Source: Adiantum capillus-veneris (taxonomy: Eukaryota > Streptophyta > Polypodiopsida > Polypodiales > Pteridaceae). Taken from it: a DNA stretch of 60,000 bases. This document shows, one piece after another, positions 48,616 through 59,477 of the stretch. Where the stretch lies: contig CM043951.1 in the NCBI GenBank assembly GCA_014529385.2, positions 113,446,469 to 113,506,468 on the forward strand. Reading direction: 5' to 3'. The translations under genes were made by a program, and so were the position numbers. Position 1 is the stretch's first letter, and every line of letters starts with the position of its first letter. The notes under the pieces were generated by a model. It was given only the letters and a program-made list of their open reading frames with translations. It was not told the DNA's origin and searched no databases.

Positions 48616-48753
48616 TTAGCCCCGTGTGCTGAGCTTGGTCTAAAAACACATATCTATGTTCTAGCTCTTGTTTTCCTTTTATTTTCCCATATTAAATGAT
48701 CATTTAACATGAGAAAATCATTTGGATAAAGATAGATATTAGATTTTATGACA
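48616..48753 (-). repeat. Chromovirus 3' LTR remnant
   Basis: The right end (TCCCATATTAAATGATCATT through TTTTATGACA) matches the right end of the solo LTR at 3795-3864. In the sense direction it begins TGTCA. Most of the roughly 1.8-kb LTR is missing. Confidence 0.75.
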
Positions 48754-48765
48754 TTATCTCTCCCT
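48754..48765 (-). promoter_or_regulatory. Chromovirus polypurine tract
   Basis: On the minus strand AAGGGAGAGATAA lies directly before the LTR start TGTCA. Confidence 0.7.
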
Positions 48766-49109
48766 TGAATCCATAGTCGTCCTCGACTATGAGGTAGAGC
48801 AGAAAAGTCTTGGTCATTAGTCCATGTTTCTTAGCGGGTAGAGGATCCCGTTTTACCCTACAAAATCATTCGAGAATGGATGACTATTCCATTTGGTGTT
48901 TGGGAGGCTTAACTACCACAAGCATGCCTGCTCTTTAGTCCATATCATAGTTCCAATGTAGAGTGACAAATTCTACTTGGTGTTTGAGAGACGTCGTCAA
49001 CACAAACATGATTGTAAGCATGCATACTATTTAAATTTGTACACAATAACATTAGAGATCTAGTCTTATAATACAAAAACATTGATCATTTAAAAGAAAC
49101 ATTTACATT

Positions 49110-49225
49110 TACTTACTGTAATGTAGCATTGTAAGCGCAAGGTTCTTACTAGTATCCTTAAGCTGTATTTCTTGCATCCATCTAGCATCTTCAAAAGGAT
49201 AATTTTTGAATTTAATAAGTTATCA
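49110..49225 (-). pseudogene. Chromodomain remnant
   Basis: In one minus-strand frame the run KFKNYPFEDARWMQEIQLK occurs, matching the chromodomain end KWKxYPxEDATWE. It follows the integrase tail after a frameshift near 49225. In chromoviruses this domain steers integration to chromatin. Confidence 0.65.
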
Positions 49226-49987
49226 TCGGATAATCTTACCATGATGTAGTACCTTGTCCTCATGTTGAAGGATAGCTTTAGGTTGTAGCACCCCTTCTTG
49301 ATCTCTGATCTCTTGGGGGTCTTCAATAATTGGTTCTCTTGGTGGCTCTCCTTTGTAAGGCTTCAGTAGGCTCACATGAAAAGCAATGTGTATGAGACAA
49401 TGGTTGGGCAAATTGAGATGATAAGCCATCTCATTGATTGGTTTTAGAATGTGGAAAGGACCATAGTACCTTTTTGCTAATTTAGCATAATACTTTTGGT
49501 GGCCCATAGGATTTTTGCCCGTAGTCTGCCTCAATTGAGCCTTGGAAACTTAAGCAAGACCAAATCACTTTCTTTGAATATTAAGCCCCATCTTTGCTTA
49601 TTAGCAGAAACTTTTTTCCTTTGTTGAGAGATGGATATAGCCTCCTTAATAATTTGAAAAAATTATTGCAGGTCTCGGCCATACTCATGAGCAATGAAGA
49701 TCTTCCCATGTATCTTAAGTAGCAAGGGACTTTTAGGTCTTCCTTCAATGATCTCAAAAGGTGTCTTTACTATAGTAGTATGGACATTGTTATTGTACGC
49801 ATACTCTAAAAGTAGTAGATACTCCTCCCATTGTGAGTGTTGATCTACTTCTGTAACATAGGTCTTTAGTAGATCGAGAATTGTAAGGTTGGCTATCTCA
49901 CTTTGATCATCCATTTGTGGGTGATAGGCCGAAGAGAAATTCAACCTTGTACCTAGATTTTCAAAAAGACCTTTCCAGAAACTACTG
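49223..49987 (-). pseudogene. Chromovirus integrase, C-terminal half
   Basis: FSSAYHPQMDDQSEIANLT (catalytic E in the QSEIAN box) and WEEYLLLLEYAYNNNVHTTI are core; KLAKRYYGPFHILKPINEMAYH and IHIAFHVSLLKPY form the GPF/LPxxxxxHPVFHVS tail. The part from 49944 to 49987 leads into the copia insertion; the other half continues at 55211. Confidence 0.87.
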
Positions 49988-50306
49988 TGTTGAGATGTCG
50001 AGCTCTACATCTTGAGCTGGCATCCACTACGGGTCTTGGCCGCTTATGACATTTACTCACTGGCGCGTTAGGTGACCGACACTGAGGATCTCTGCCAGTG
50101 ATTCTACAGCTGGACTACACTTATAGTGCCAGCCTAGTATGCTTCTATCGAGTTCACTTAGTGACCGCATGTACATATGTGCTACTTTTCAGTTTTAGCA
50201 CTTAGTCATTTTGTACTCTCTTTTTTGTGAGAAGAAGAAGAAGCTTTCCATCTCTGTGTGCTTTGTGTTTTTCTTGTGTAGCTCTCTTGCATCCTCATTC
50301 TTTACA
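49988..50306 (+). repeat. Copia 5' LTR
   Basis: TGTTGAGATG...TTCTTTACA, paired with 54890-55210. Confidence 0.95.
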
Positions 50307-50320
50307 TGGTATCAGAGCCT
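50307..50320 (+). promoter_or_regulatory. Primer binding site (initiator Met tRNA)
   Basis: TGGTATCAGAGCCT directly abuts the LTR, a perfect copia-type site. Confidence 0.93.
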
Positions 50321-50577
50321 GGTGCAGGCAAGAGAGGCTAAGAGAGCAAGAGAATCACAATCCCTTCCTTCGCAATCCACTACCAGATGCCTCCAAGTTT
50401 CTAAACAGGTCTCCAAAGTGCAGTACACAGAGATTTATTGTACAAGTACATTGGTTGTATGTATGCTTGATTGTGGACACTCGTTGAGTGTAGAAAGCGT
50501 TACAGGTACCACAATAGCAGGTTCAGCAGATTTGCAGGTTTTTGCAGATTGCATCTATTTTGTCTTAGTGCTTCAAG

Positions 50578-51450
50578 ATGTCTGACGGTTTCAGTCAGAT
50601 TTTTACTGAGAAGCTTGAGAAAAATAACTACCCTGCATGGAAGTTCAGAATAACAAATTTCCTAAAAGGAAAAGGTTATTGGGACTATGTAGAAGGAGAC
50701 AATGAAAAGGAACCAGAGATTCCCGAGGCAAATGCTACAGCAAAACAAAGAAAAGCTTTGAGGGACTGGCAACAAGGCGAGAGAAAAGTGATGTATTGGC
50801 TTTCTATGAGCATCACAGATGGCATGATGGGCTATCTACAGGATGCTGAAACCCCTGCCATTGCATGGAAAAACTTAGGCAGAGTGTTCGAGGTGAACAC
50901 CAAGGCCAGGAAGCTTCAACTAAAGTCAGAGCTAAATCAGGTTAAGAGGAACAACCTCTCCATCAATGATTATGCTTCGAAGATCAAGAGTATCATTGAG
51001 GCTCTTGGATCTATTAAAGTCTCAGTGGAAGACGATGACATTGTCCGTGCATGCTTGGATGGTCTAGGAGATGAGTATGTACATTTCAGGTCTTCCATGA
51101 ATACAAGAGACGACATCCCCGTGTTCCAAGATTTGATTTCTATGCTTATTCTTGAGGAGAAGAACCTTGACACATCTTCTTCTCATGGCAGAAATAATTT
51201 TGAACAGGCCTTCTATTCTAACTCCAAAAAAGGTAGAGGTAGAGGTTGTGGTCGAGGCCCAAGGGGTTGCAGGGACCAATTTCAAGAAGGTCAATCAAAT
51301 CAAAACAATACAGGTGGCAGGGGAAACCAGTCTCAAGGCAGGGGGAGTCAAAGAGGTCGTGGTGCAGGATCAAGCAGGCAGCAACATACTGCAGATAGCA
51401 GATAATGTTGGACTTGTGGTGAAAGAGGTCACATGTCGCGTGACTGTCCA
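50578..51450 (+). pseudogene. Copia gag with zinc knuckle
   Basis: ATG at 50578 gives MSDGFSQIFTEKLEKNNYPA, the usual copia gag start (KLxxxNYPxWK). It continues with GYWDYVEG, AWKNLGRVFEVNTKARKLQL and DDIVRACLDGLGDEYVHF, then a Gly/Arg-rich stretch (GRGRGCGRGPRG) that probably binds RNA. The zinc knuckle CWTCGERGHMSRDC follows in the same frame after TAA at 51403-51405, which probably replaces a Gln codon. Gag and pol are one frame, as usual for plant copia. Confidence 0.93.
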
Positions 51451-51860
51451 AAGGGAAAAGCAAGTGGAAAGAGAGAATGGGGTAACTATGCATCTACTAG
51501 CAAAGATGCAGATGACATCAAAAACGAGCGCATGTTTGTTATGCAGCATATAATGAATACAATGACTACAGAGAATTCCACCCAAGATGATGTTTGGTAT
51601 GTGGATTCAAGTGCCTCTAATCACATGACGTCTCGTGGAGAGTGGTTTAGAGATATGCGTAAACCAGATGTGTCAGGCTATGTGCAGACAGGAGATGACA
51701 CAGCTCACCCCATTGCTCATGTAGGGGACATACCTCTAAATACGAAGAGTGGGAAATCAAAGTACTTCATGTCCCAAACATTACAAAGAATCTTGTTTCT
51801 GTTGGAAAAATGGTTGAGCAGGGTTTGCAAGTTCGCTTCAATCCAAATGGCTGTTATGTA
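51451..51860 (+). pseudogene. Copia protease
   Basis: VWYVDSSASNHMTSRGEWF holds the active site; the triad reads D-S-S where D-S-G is normal, so activity is doubtful. HPIAHVGDIPLN is the second strand. A frameshift near 51790 moves the rest (KMVEQGLQV-type) to another frame. Confidence 0.88.
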
Positions 51861-52870
51861 GAAGATTTCCAGAATGGCTGTAAACTGATCACAGAGGGAA
51901 AATGTGTGGGCAGAATGTTTACGCTGAATGTAGACATGCCTGAGGTAAAAGCTGCATTATTTGCACAAGGCACAAGTGTTGTGGATGATGTTGACATTTG
52001 GCACAAACGGATTGGCCATGTTAACGAGCAGAGATTGCGCATCATGCAATCAAAAAAGATTGTAAAAGGTTTGCCCAAATTCAAGGTCGATGGTATGCAT
52101 AAAGTGTGTGTAGCATGCCAGTTTGGAAAACAGTCAAAGGGCTCATTTCCACATGAGCGCAATGTATGTAAAAAGCCACTTGATTTGGTGCACACAGATG
52201 TTTGGGGTCCAACCGATACTGCAAGTATACATGGTTGCAGGTATTATGTCTCTTTCATTGATGACCATACAAGGAAAGTATGGGTCTACTTCATGCGTAA
52301 CAAAAGTGAAGTGTTTGGTCACTTTCAAGACTTCAAAGTCATGATTGAGAAGCAGATAGATATGTAAATCAAGACATTGAGGTCAGATGGAGGGGGAGAG
52401 TACTTCTCCAATGATTTTTCAGATTTTCTGCGAAAGCATGGTATACGCAGGCAGTTTACATGCAGATATACTCCACAGCAGAATGGGGTCGCAGAAAGAA
52501 AAAACAGGCACATTTCAGAGGTTGCACGTGCATTGATGACTGAGAAGAACATGCCTCATCACTACTGGGTTGAAGCTGTAAATACACCTGTGTACATTAT
52601 GAACATGACACCTATAGCTGTGGTGCATGATGTAACACCTGAGGAAAAGTTTACAGGTACAAAGCCTGATTTGGTACACTTGAAAGTGTTTGGTTGCATA
52701 GCTTATGTGCATATACCAGATGAGTTGCGTAGGAAATTGGATCCTAAAGCAGAGAAATGTATTCTTGTAGGATATTCCCTTGAACAAAAGGGGTATAGGT
52801 GCTACAGTCCTACTACACGAGAATTACGAGTGAGCAGAGATGTAGTCTTTGATGAGATGAGCAGCTGGTA
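51810..52870 (+). pseudogene. Copia integrase
   Basis: DIWHKRIGHVNEQRL and VCVACQFGKQSKGSF form the zinc-binding start; the core shows LVHTDVWGPT (D), LRSDGGGEYFS (D) and TPQQNGVAERKNR (E). It ends with HLKVFGCIAYVHIP, KCILVGYSLEQKGYRC and VSRDVVFDE. All catalytic residues remain; the only break is TAA at 52365-52367 just before IKTLRSDGG. Confidence 0.93.
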
Positions 52871-54075
52871 CAATAATGCACATGGCACTATTGGGGCTGA
52901 TGTAAAAGATGATGTGGTTGTACAAAATGTGAGGCCACAGTCACAGGTTTTGAGTGGACCACAAGAGTCCTCTTCTCGTGGCTCTGTTGAGAAGCCATGG
53001 AATGGTAGACTACGTACGCAGGTTACTCCACCAGCAGGTACAGGGAATGTATCACGAAAAGGAAAGGAAAAGGTTGATGAACCTCCCTTTATGGCTGATG
53101 CATCATCAGGTTTTTCACGTGTAGACATGGATTCAGATGTTTCTGAACAAAGTCTTGATGAGGAATTTGGAATTCCGACTGTTAGGACACCTGGTGTAAG
53201 GAAAGTACAAGAAGATGCTAGAGGGAAAAGAAGTGACCCAGGACCGCGTAGATCTAACAAATTCAGAAATCCAGTTCAAAAATTGACTTATGATGGGTAT
53301 CTAGCACATCACCAAGCCTACATGGCTAAGGTGATACAGGATGTGGAGCCCACATGTTTTGAGGATGCAGTTGGAAATGTGCATTGGGATGATGCAATGA
53401 ATGAAGAGATGGCTGCATTGGAAGCAAACGACACATGGGAGTTGGTGCCATTGCCAAGTGGCAAGAAAGATATTGGCTGTAAATGGGTGTATAAAACCAA
53501 GCATAAGGCTGATGGTAACATTGAGCATCACAGGGCAAGGCTGGTCGCAAAGGGTTATGCACAGACGTATGGCATAGACTATGAGGAGACCTTTGCTCCA
53601 GTGGCAAAGATGACGACTGTGAGAGCTGTCATAGCAGTGGCTGCATCTAGAGGATGGATTATGCATCAAATGGATGTAAAGAATGCCTTCTTGAATGGTG
53701 AGTTGCAAGAGGAAGTGTTTATGGATCAGCCACCTGGTTATGTCGATCCAGGTTACCCAGATTATGTGTATGCAGACTTCTCAAAGCTTTGTATGGTTTG
53801 AAGCAGGGCTCTAGAGCATGGTATGACAGGATTGCCAAGTATCTTGTCAGTATTGGGTTTAGGAGAGCTCATGCTGATCATTCACTCTATGTACGTGAGA
53901 GTGATGTGGGGATTGTGGTCATTACCATATATGTAGATGACCTTATTATTGTGGGTGACAATGCTATGGAGATTGACCATGTGAAGGGTCTTCTTAAACA
54001 GTAGTTTGAAATGAAAGATTTGGGCGAGTTGCGCTACTTTCTTGGCATTGAGGTGATCAGGACTCCAGAGGGTGT
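52871..54075 (+). pseudogene. Copia linker and reverse transcriptase
   Basis: A variable Ser/Pro-rich linker leads to the RT: ANDTWELVPLPSGKKDIG, RARLVAKGYAQTYGIDYEE, MDVKNAFLNGELQEEVFM, ALYGLKQGSRAWYD and ITIYVDDLIIVGD with an intact YVDD near 53930. Frameshifts occur near 53780 and 54065, and TAG at 54002-54004 breaks LLKQ-stop-FEMKDLGE. Confidence 0.93.
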
Positions 54076-54889
54076 ATGGCTGTCACACAAGGACAATATG
54101 CTTTGGACATGTTGTCAAAGTATGGTATGGCTGATTGTAAGCCAATTTCTATTCCCTTGGATGTGAATGCAAAGCTGAGTGCAGAGAAGGGTGATGTTGT
54201 TGAGGATGTCAAGATGTACATGAAGATTGTGGGTAGTCTTATATACTTGACTATCACGAGGCCAGACTTGAGCTACACAGTAGGCTTGGAGAGTCAGTTC
54301 ATGCAGCTTCCAAGGAAGCCACATTTGCATGGAGTACGACGCACACTTCGGTATGTGCAAGGGACTCTTGACTACGCATTGTTCTATGCAGCAGATGCAC
54401 CATTAGCATTGTATGGGTATACAGATGCAGATTGGGCAGGTAGCATTGTTGATAGGAGATCTACGAGTGGCTTCATGTTCTCTTTTGGGAGTGCTACTGT
54501 TACTTGGAGCAGCAAAAAGCAGCCTACGATTGCTTTATCGAGCACAAAGGCCGAGTACAGAGGTGTAACAGTTGCAGCGTGCGAGGTAGCTTGGCTACGC
54601 ACATTACTTGAGGACTTGGGAGTGCAGGTGGACCAGCAGATTTTCATCCATTGTGACAACTTTAGCAACATGCAGTTGGCTAGGAACCCAGTGTTCCATG
54701 CCAAGACCAAGCACATAGAGGTCCATTAACACTACGTTCGAGAGCGAGTGTTGGCGGGCGACATCGACTTGGTCTACGTTAGCACAGAGGAGCAGATAGC
54801 GGATATCTTTACCAAGGCCCTTGGAGCTGAGAAGCTTCGACGTTTCCGGACTATTCTTGACTCTGCGACATGCAGAGCTCGAGGGGGAG
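54076..54889 (+). pseudogene. Copia RNase H and 3' end with purine tract
   Basis: CKPISIPLDVNAKL is the RT end. RNase H follows: LYGYTDADWAGSIVDRRS (D), LSSTKAEYRGVTVAACE (E), IHCDNFSNMQLARNPVFH (D) and KTKHIEVH, then TAA at 54727-54729 and [34 protein letters not shown] at 54881-54889 is the polypurine tract next to the 3' LTR. Confidence 0.92.
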
Positions 54890-55210
54890 TGTTGAGATGT
54901 CAAGCTCTACATCTTGCGCTGGCATCCACTACGGGTCTTGGACGCTTACGACATTTACTCACTGGCGCGTTAGGTGACCGACACGGAGGATCTCTTCCAG
55001 TGATTCTACAGCTGGACTACACTTGTAGTGCCAGCCTAGTACGCTTTTAGCGAGTTCACACTTAGTGACCGCATGTACATATGTGCTACTTTTCAGTTTT
55101 AGCACTTAGTCATTTTGTACTCTCTTTTCTGTGAGAATAAGAAGAAGCTTTCCATGTCTGTGTGCTTTGTGCTTGTCTTGTGTAGCTCTCTTGCATCCTC
55201 ATTCTTTACA
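54890..55210 (+). repeat. Copia 3' LTR
   Basis: Pairs with 49988-50306, 321 bp. Confidence 0.95.
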
Positions 55211-55645
55211 TACTGGTCATTCTAGGATCTCTATCTAATACGATGGATGCTGGCAATCCATGGTGTTTGAAAATTTGTGATATGAAGAGGGTTGCCATTT
55301 GGTGTGCCTTAATAGTCTTTTTACGGGAATAAAATGTGCTTGCTTGCTAAACCTGTCGACTATTGTCCATATTCCCGTATTCCAATGGATAGACTTGGGT
55401 AATCCAAATATAAAATCCATGGATATACTCTCCCATGGTGAATTAGATATTGTCAACGGATGGAGTAATCCAGGTTGCTTCCCTCTATCATTTTTTTTTT
55501 TTGGCATATCACACATTTTGAAACATACTCTTGTATGTCCACGTTCATGGTGGGCCAATAAAAAAGAGTCTCTACTCCTTGAAGAGTAGGTTGAATCAAA
55601 GTTGAATCCCTCTATGCCCCGCATAGCGAGGAGCATGACAATCAT
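55211..55645 (-). pseudogene. Chromovirus integrase, N-terminal half
   Basis: CFKMCDMPKKKNDRGKQPG is the end of the zinc-binding zone (second pair of ligands, C-x2-C). SISMDFIFGLPKS carries the first catalytic D, and TIVDRFSKQAHFIPVKR is the following core strand. The frame then reaches the copia insertion site. Continues at 49987 on the other side. Confidence 0.87.
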
Positions 55646-57010
55646 ACATCACTTTATCATGAAGGGAGTGAGTAACAATTGTTGACATGGAGAAGATAAC
55701 CATCATGCAAGGTGAATGGTTTCTCTTTCTTCATAAGGCAAGGGCAGACATTATATCCTTAAAATTGGGGTCAATAGCATACTCATCCATCATTGAAGAT
55801 AGATCATTGTGAGTCCCTATAGACACCGCATTTGCCCTTGGTCGTCATGATAGTGCATCGGACACTTGATTATGCTTGTCGGAAAGCTTGGTTTGTGTCA
55901 TGAAGTACTTGAGACTTTGGTGGTCCATTCGTAAGATGAATGGAGTCCCCAAAAAATAGCATTTCCATGTGTCTAGGGCATGTAGAATAACTAGTAGCTC
56001 TTTTTCATATATGCTCAATGTTCATTCATCGGTATTGAGTCTTTGACTTTCATATGCTATGGCATGCCCTTCTTGGAGTAAGACTGCTCCAAGGCAATCT
56101 CCACAAGCATCACATTGGACCTCAAATGACTTTGAAAGATGATAGCGTAAGCACTGGTTGGGAGAGGTAAGCTTTTTTTTTAAGCTTGTCAAAGACATTT
56201 TTCTCTTTAGCAGTCCATGAATACTTAACGTTCTTCTTGGTCAACAAGTCATGTAATGGTCCTACTAGTTGAGAGAATTTTTCTATGAAGCATCTATAGT
56301 ATGCGCACATACCAATAAAGCTTTGTAGCTCATGTAGATTCCTTGGGTTAGGCCATCCTTTTATTACCTCTAACTTTGATGGATCCATACGGATACCATC
56401 TCGAGAGATGATGTGACCTGAGTAATGAGTCTCTTGAAGGAAAAATTCACTCTTTTTTTGGTCAATGAAAAGTTTATTCTCCCTCAAAGCTTGAAAGATT
56501 ACCTGGAGATGTTGCTTATGCTCCTTGAGAGAATTGTAGTAGATGATGATGTCATCAAGTAACACTCCAGTAAATTTATGGTGGGGCCTAAAAATTTTCT
56601 CCATTAGGCGGTTGAATGTGGCCAAAGCATTTGTCAAGCCAAAAGGCATGACAAGATATTCATAAAGACCAAATGTTGTGCAAATAGCAATCTTGAAAAT
56701 ATCTTCATTCACTATCCTTATTTGATGATAGCCACTTTTAAGGAAATCCTATTGGAGTAAGTAGAATCTTGTAGCTTATCAAACAGATCTTCTATTCATG
56801 GTATGGGAAGTCTATTTTTGATAGTGATGCGGTTTAGTGCTCTATAGTTTACACACATACAATATGTGTCGTCTTTATTTTGCACTAATAGGAGTGATGA
56901 ACAAAAGGGGGAGGACTAGGCCTCACCATCCCTTTATCTACTAGCTCTTGTACCTGCCTCATAATCTCATTTTGTTGAGCTTGAGAAACTCAATAAGGAG
57001 GCTTATTAGG
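55646..57010 (-). pseudogene. Chromovirus reverse transcriptase and RNase H
   Basis: RT begins near 57000 (QVQELVDKGMVRPSPPPF), loses a block near 56720-56880, and continues with MPFGLTNALATFNRLME, FTGVLLDDIIIYYNSLKEH (LLDD in the catalytic box), LFIDQKKSEFFLQETHYSGH and LHELQSFIGMCAYYRCFIEK. RNase H follows near 56120-55830 with VQCDACGDCLGAVLLQE, YEKELLVILHALDTWKCYFL and DHQSLKYFM. Stops and frameshifts separate the pieces. Gypsy order, RT before integrase. Confidence 0.88.
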
Positions 57011-57421
57011 AGATGAGCTCCAAGGTAGAAGCTCTATTGTGTGTTCATCATTCCCTCATTTTGAAAGTAACTCCATAGGGATATCATCAATAAAAACATC
57101 TTGGAATCCATTTAAAAAACTAGACAACTCTAATTCTCCTTGATTCCTACCACTTTGTTTTGCTAAAACATTATCATCATTTAGAGACTCTTTGACAAAA
57201 ATCATATACAAGGAAACCAAGTATTTCATTGACTTATCAAAAGCAAGGGAATTCACAACAGGCATAGTACAACCCGACTCATTAGCATCTATATACATGT
57301 TCTTTTTTCTATAGGTGAAATGAATTTCCCTTTTAAGGAACCTCATATTGGCAGCCATGCGATTGAACCATGGTTCCCTTAAGATAACATCCTCATGTTG
57401 GAGAGGAGAGATGAAAAAGTC
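57011..57421 (-). pseudogene. Chromovirus protease-RT linker
   Basis: A 100-codon frame ends FLNGFQDVFIDDIPMELLSK, the typical segment just before gypsy RT (FxDVFPDDLPxGLPP). The rest is a spacer of KREIHF and CTMPVVNSLAF type. Confidence 0.7.
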
Positions 57422-58500
57422 TTAGGTTTGGACATGAAGCCTCGATTTCCCTATCAAGGGAGTAACGAAGGCTTGTTGTCCCTTGAAAGCTCCATCGACA
57501 GTTACAGTATCTTCCATCTTGAAGGCTTGTATTCCCAGCTTTGTGGCCAACTCCATTGCTATGAAGTTGTGAGCAGACCCAAGATCAAAAATGATGAAGG
57601 AATCATGCTCCCTTACCTTCTCCCAAGCATAGGAAAGGGACGATCCTTTGCAATGAGCATCCTCTTTTGGAGCTTTGACCATAGAAGCTCTAGGAGTCTC
57701 ATTGCGGGCATCTCTTTTTGGGGCAATACGATAGCCATGTCCTTGCTCCCCACACTTAAAATACTTGTGATCTTTGCAAAAAACCTCTAGCTCTTCATGA
57801 GAGAGTTTACTTTTACCTTTGTAAACTCCTTTCTCCTTGGTCTTGTTCTTGTTGTTGATATTGCCTTGGGAAGAACTTTGAGCATCATTCTTCCCCCTTG
57901 AATCATTTCGATCTTTGTTTTCCATGGGCTTGACATTTCTTTTAGCCCCTTGCTGGAAATTAATACGAGAAGCAACCATAGTGTGGTGGATGACTTCAAA
58001 AATGGAACCAGGCCGTTGTTGCGGCTTGACATACTCGGCCATTTCTTTAGGTAATCCCCCACAAAATTTTTGCTTTTGCTTGGCAAAGTCTATCTTTTGT
58101 AAGACTGTAGCTTTGAGATGAAAATCCCAAAACTTGTTTACATATTTGTGGATAGACTCATTGGAGAGTAACTTCAAACTCCGCCATTTGGTAGGCACTT
58201 TATCTTTGGTGTCGCTTGCACTTTATCTTTGGTGTCACTTGCAAGGAATTGCTTCATGATGGAAACTTGTAATTTTTTTCATGTCTTTGGAGATTTGCTA
58301 TTACCACGAAGGCTAGGCCACCATTGATGAGCATATTTTTGAAAGCTCATAGCTACATGACGTAGCTTGGAGGACTTTGTGAAGCCCTCGTCTCCAAAGG
58401 ACGCATCAAATTGCTTGGGATAAAGGCCAAAACTTTGTCGGTAGCACCAAAGGTGCCATCATAGGTGAGAAAAGAGATACTCTTTCCTCCCTCTTTGAAC
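57422..58500 (-). pseudogene. Chromovirus gag C-terminus, zinc knuckle and protease
   Basis: WRSLKLLSNESIHKYVNKFW and FCGGLPKEMAEYVKPQQRP are gag capsid signatures. The knuckle reads YFKCGEQGHGYRIAPKR; the first and last cysteines are replaced by Tyr and Ala, so it cannot bind zinc normally. The protease shows IIFDLGSAHNFIAMELATKLG with D-L-G where D-S-G is usual. The 258-codon frame fuses gag and protease without a break, the normal chromovirus layout. Confidence 0.85.
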
Positions 58501-59075
58501 TTCTTTAGCTTGTAGGACCTTTTCCAAGCAGCATAGGATTTGCGATGTCCTTTCCTCTTGTATTCTCTAGGAGAATAGCTGTTGCTTTCGTCAAAGAGGA
58601 GGAAGATGATGAAGATGGAGAAGAGGGTGACCTCTTTCTTGACTTTTTCTTCCTTTGGTTCCTCTCTTCCCTTTTGAGATTACGAGTAGAAGGACTATAG
58701 GATGATCTTTCCCTCTTGGGAGGAGCTGGGGATCTTCTACACCACCGTCTGTGTGGAGCCACACATTTAGAGGAATTCAGTGATTCACTTGTTTCTTGTT
58801 CATTGGATTCCTCTTTGTATCTCACGGGAGAGAGTCTTCTTTTGGAAGTCTCTACAAGAGGCTTCTTAAGCTCTCTCTCTCCTCTTGGAGAGGTAGGGAA
58901 ATGCCATAAGCACGAAGTTGTTGGGTAACTTTGGCTTGCAAATTAGGGTTGCCCATAGGTTGTTGTAACCTAGTAATAAGATAGTTCACAAACATTGGGG
59001 CATCATTAGTAGCACCTCATGTGAAAAATTAAAGTTGTCAACATTCATTCTACTCTCTTTATTATTGTCAGCCAT
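58501..59075 (-). pseudogene. Chromovirus gag N-terminus with Ser/Arg-rich region
   Basis: A likely start is ATG near 59075 (MADNNKESRMNVDNF), 390 bp after the primer site. After a frameshift near 59000, YLITRLQQPMGNPNLQAKV and ISLPLQEERELKKP follow, then KREERNQRKKKSRKRSPSS and a serine run. A Ser/Arg tract like this may bind RNA or act in nuclear import; that is inference. Length and frame breaks leave it non-functional. Confidence 0.65.
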
Positions 59076-59462
59076 GCATTAAAGTTATGTATAAGCTACT
59101 TTGTGATTTGGTACCCTCAAAAACCTTAATTGCTAATCTTCTTTACTTGTGAAAATTATCTCTCAAGCCACACCAATGGTTTAGATACTGTTGATTGCAA
59201 AGAGTAGTGGAGAGGGTCTAACATTTCTCGGTTGATTATGGTTCCTATTGATCTTGCTAGTAGCTCAATAATGGTTAAGCCAAAGGCAAGCCCCGAAAGA
59301 CTTCATTATTAACTCTATAGTTCCCAATGGTGTACCTTGAACTAAGTCCTTTTCAACCAAGATAATAGTTTTCTATCCCACTTACCCTCTTGCAATGAAC
59401 AAGTCCAACCTTTCATGGACAACTTAAGGACCTCTCTTCTTAAACAGCAAAAGAGAAAGCAA

Positions 59463-59477
59463 TGGCTCTGATATCAA
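59463..59477 (-). promoter_or_regulatory. Chromovirus primer binding site
   Basis: On the minus strand TTGATATCAGAGCCA, the initiator tRNA-Met complement with one change (TGGTATCAGAGCC), directly next to the LTR edge. Confidence 0.8.

Larger units (their letters stand above)
49983..55215 (+). mobile_element. Copia LTR retrotransposon with TACTG target duplication
   Basis: Element 49988-55210 (5223 bp) with LTRs of 319 and 321 bp starting TGTTGAGATG and ending CTTTACA, flanked by TACTG at 49983-49987 and 55211-55215. It carries primer site, gag, protease, integrase, RT, RNase H and purine tract in copia order. About 15 substitutions separate the LTRs by eye. Breaks: stops at 51403, 52365, 54002 and 54727 and frameshifts near 51790, 53780 and 54065. 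It is the most complete element in the window and a different family from 4361-8790. Confidence 0.95.

Noticed and set aside
50307-50320. tRNA-like sequence
   Set aside because: This and the similar words near 8551, 11623 and 59463 are primer binding sites complementary to a tRNA end; no tRNA gene fold is present.
52802-53708. Long minus-strand frames opposite the copia pol
   Set aside because: Shadows of the RT and linker, with no domains of their own.
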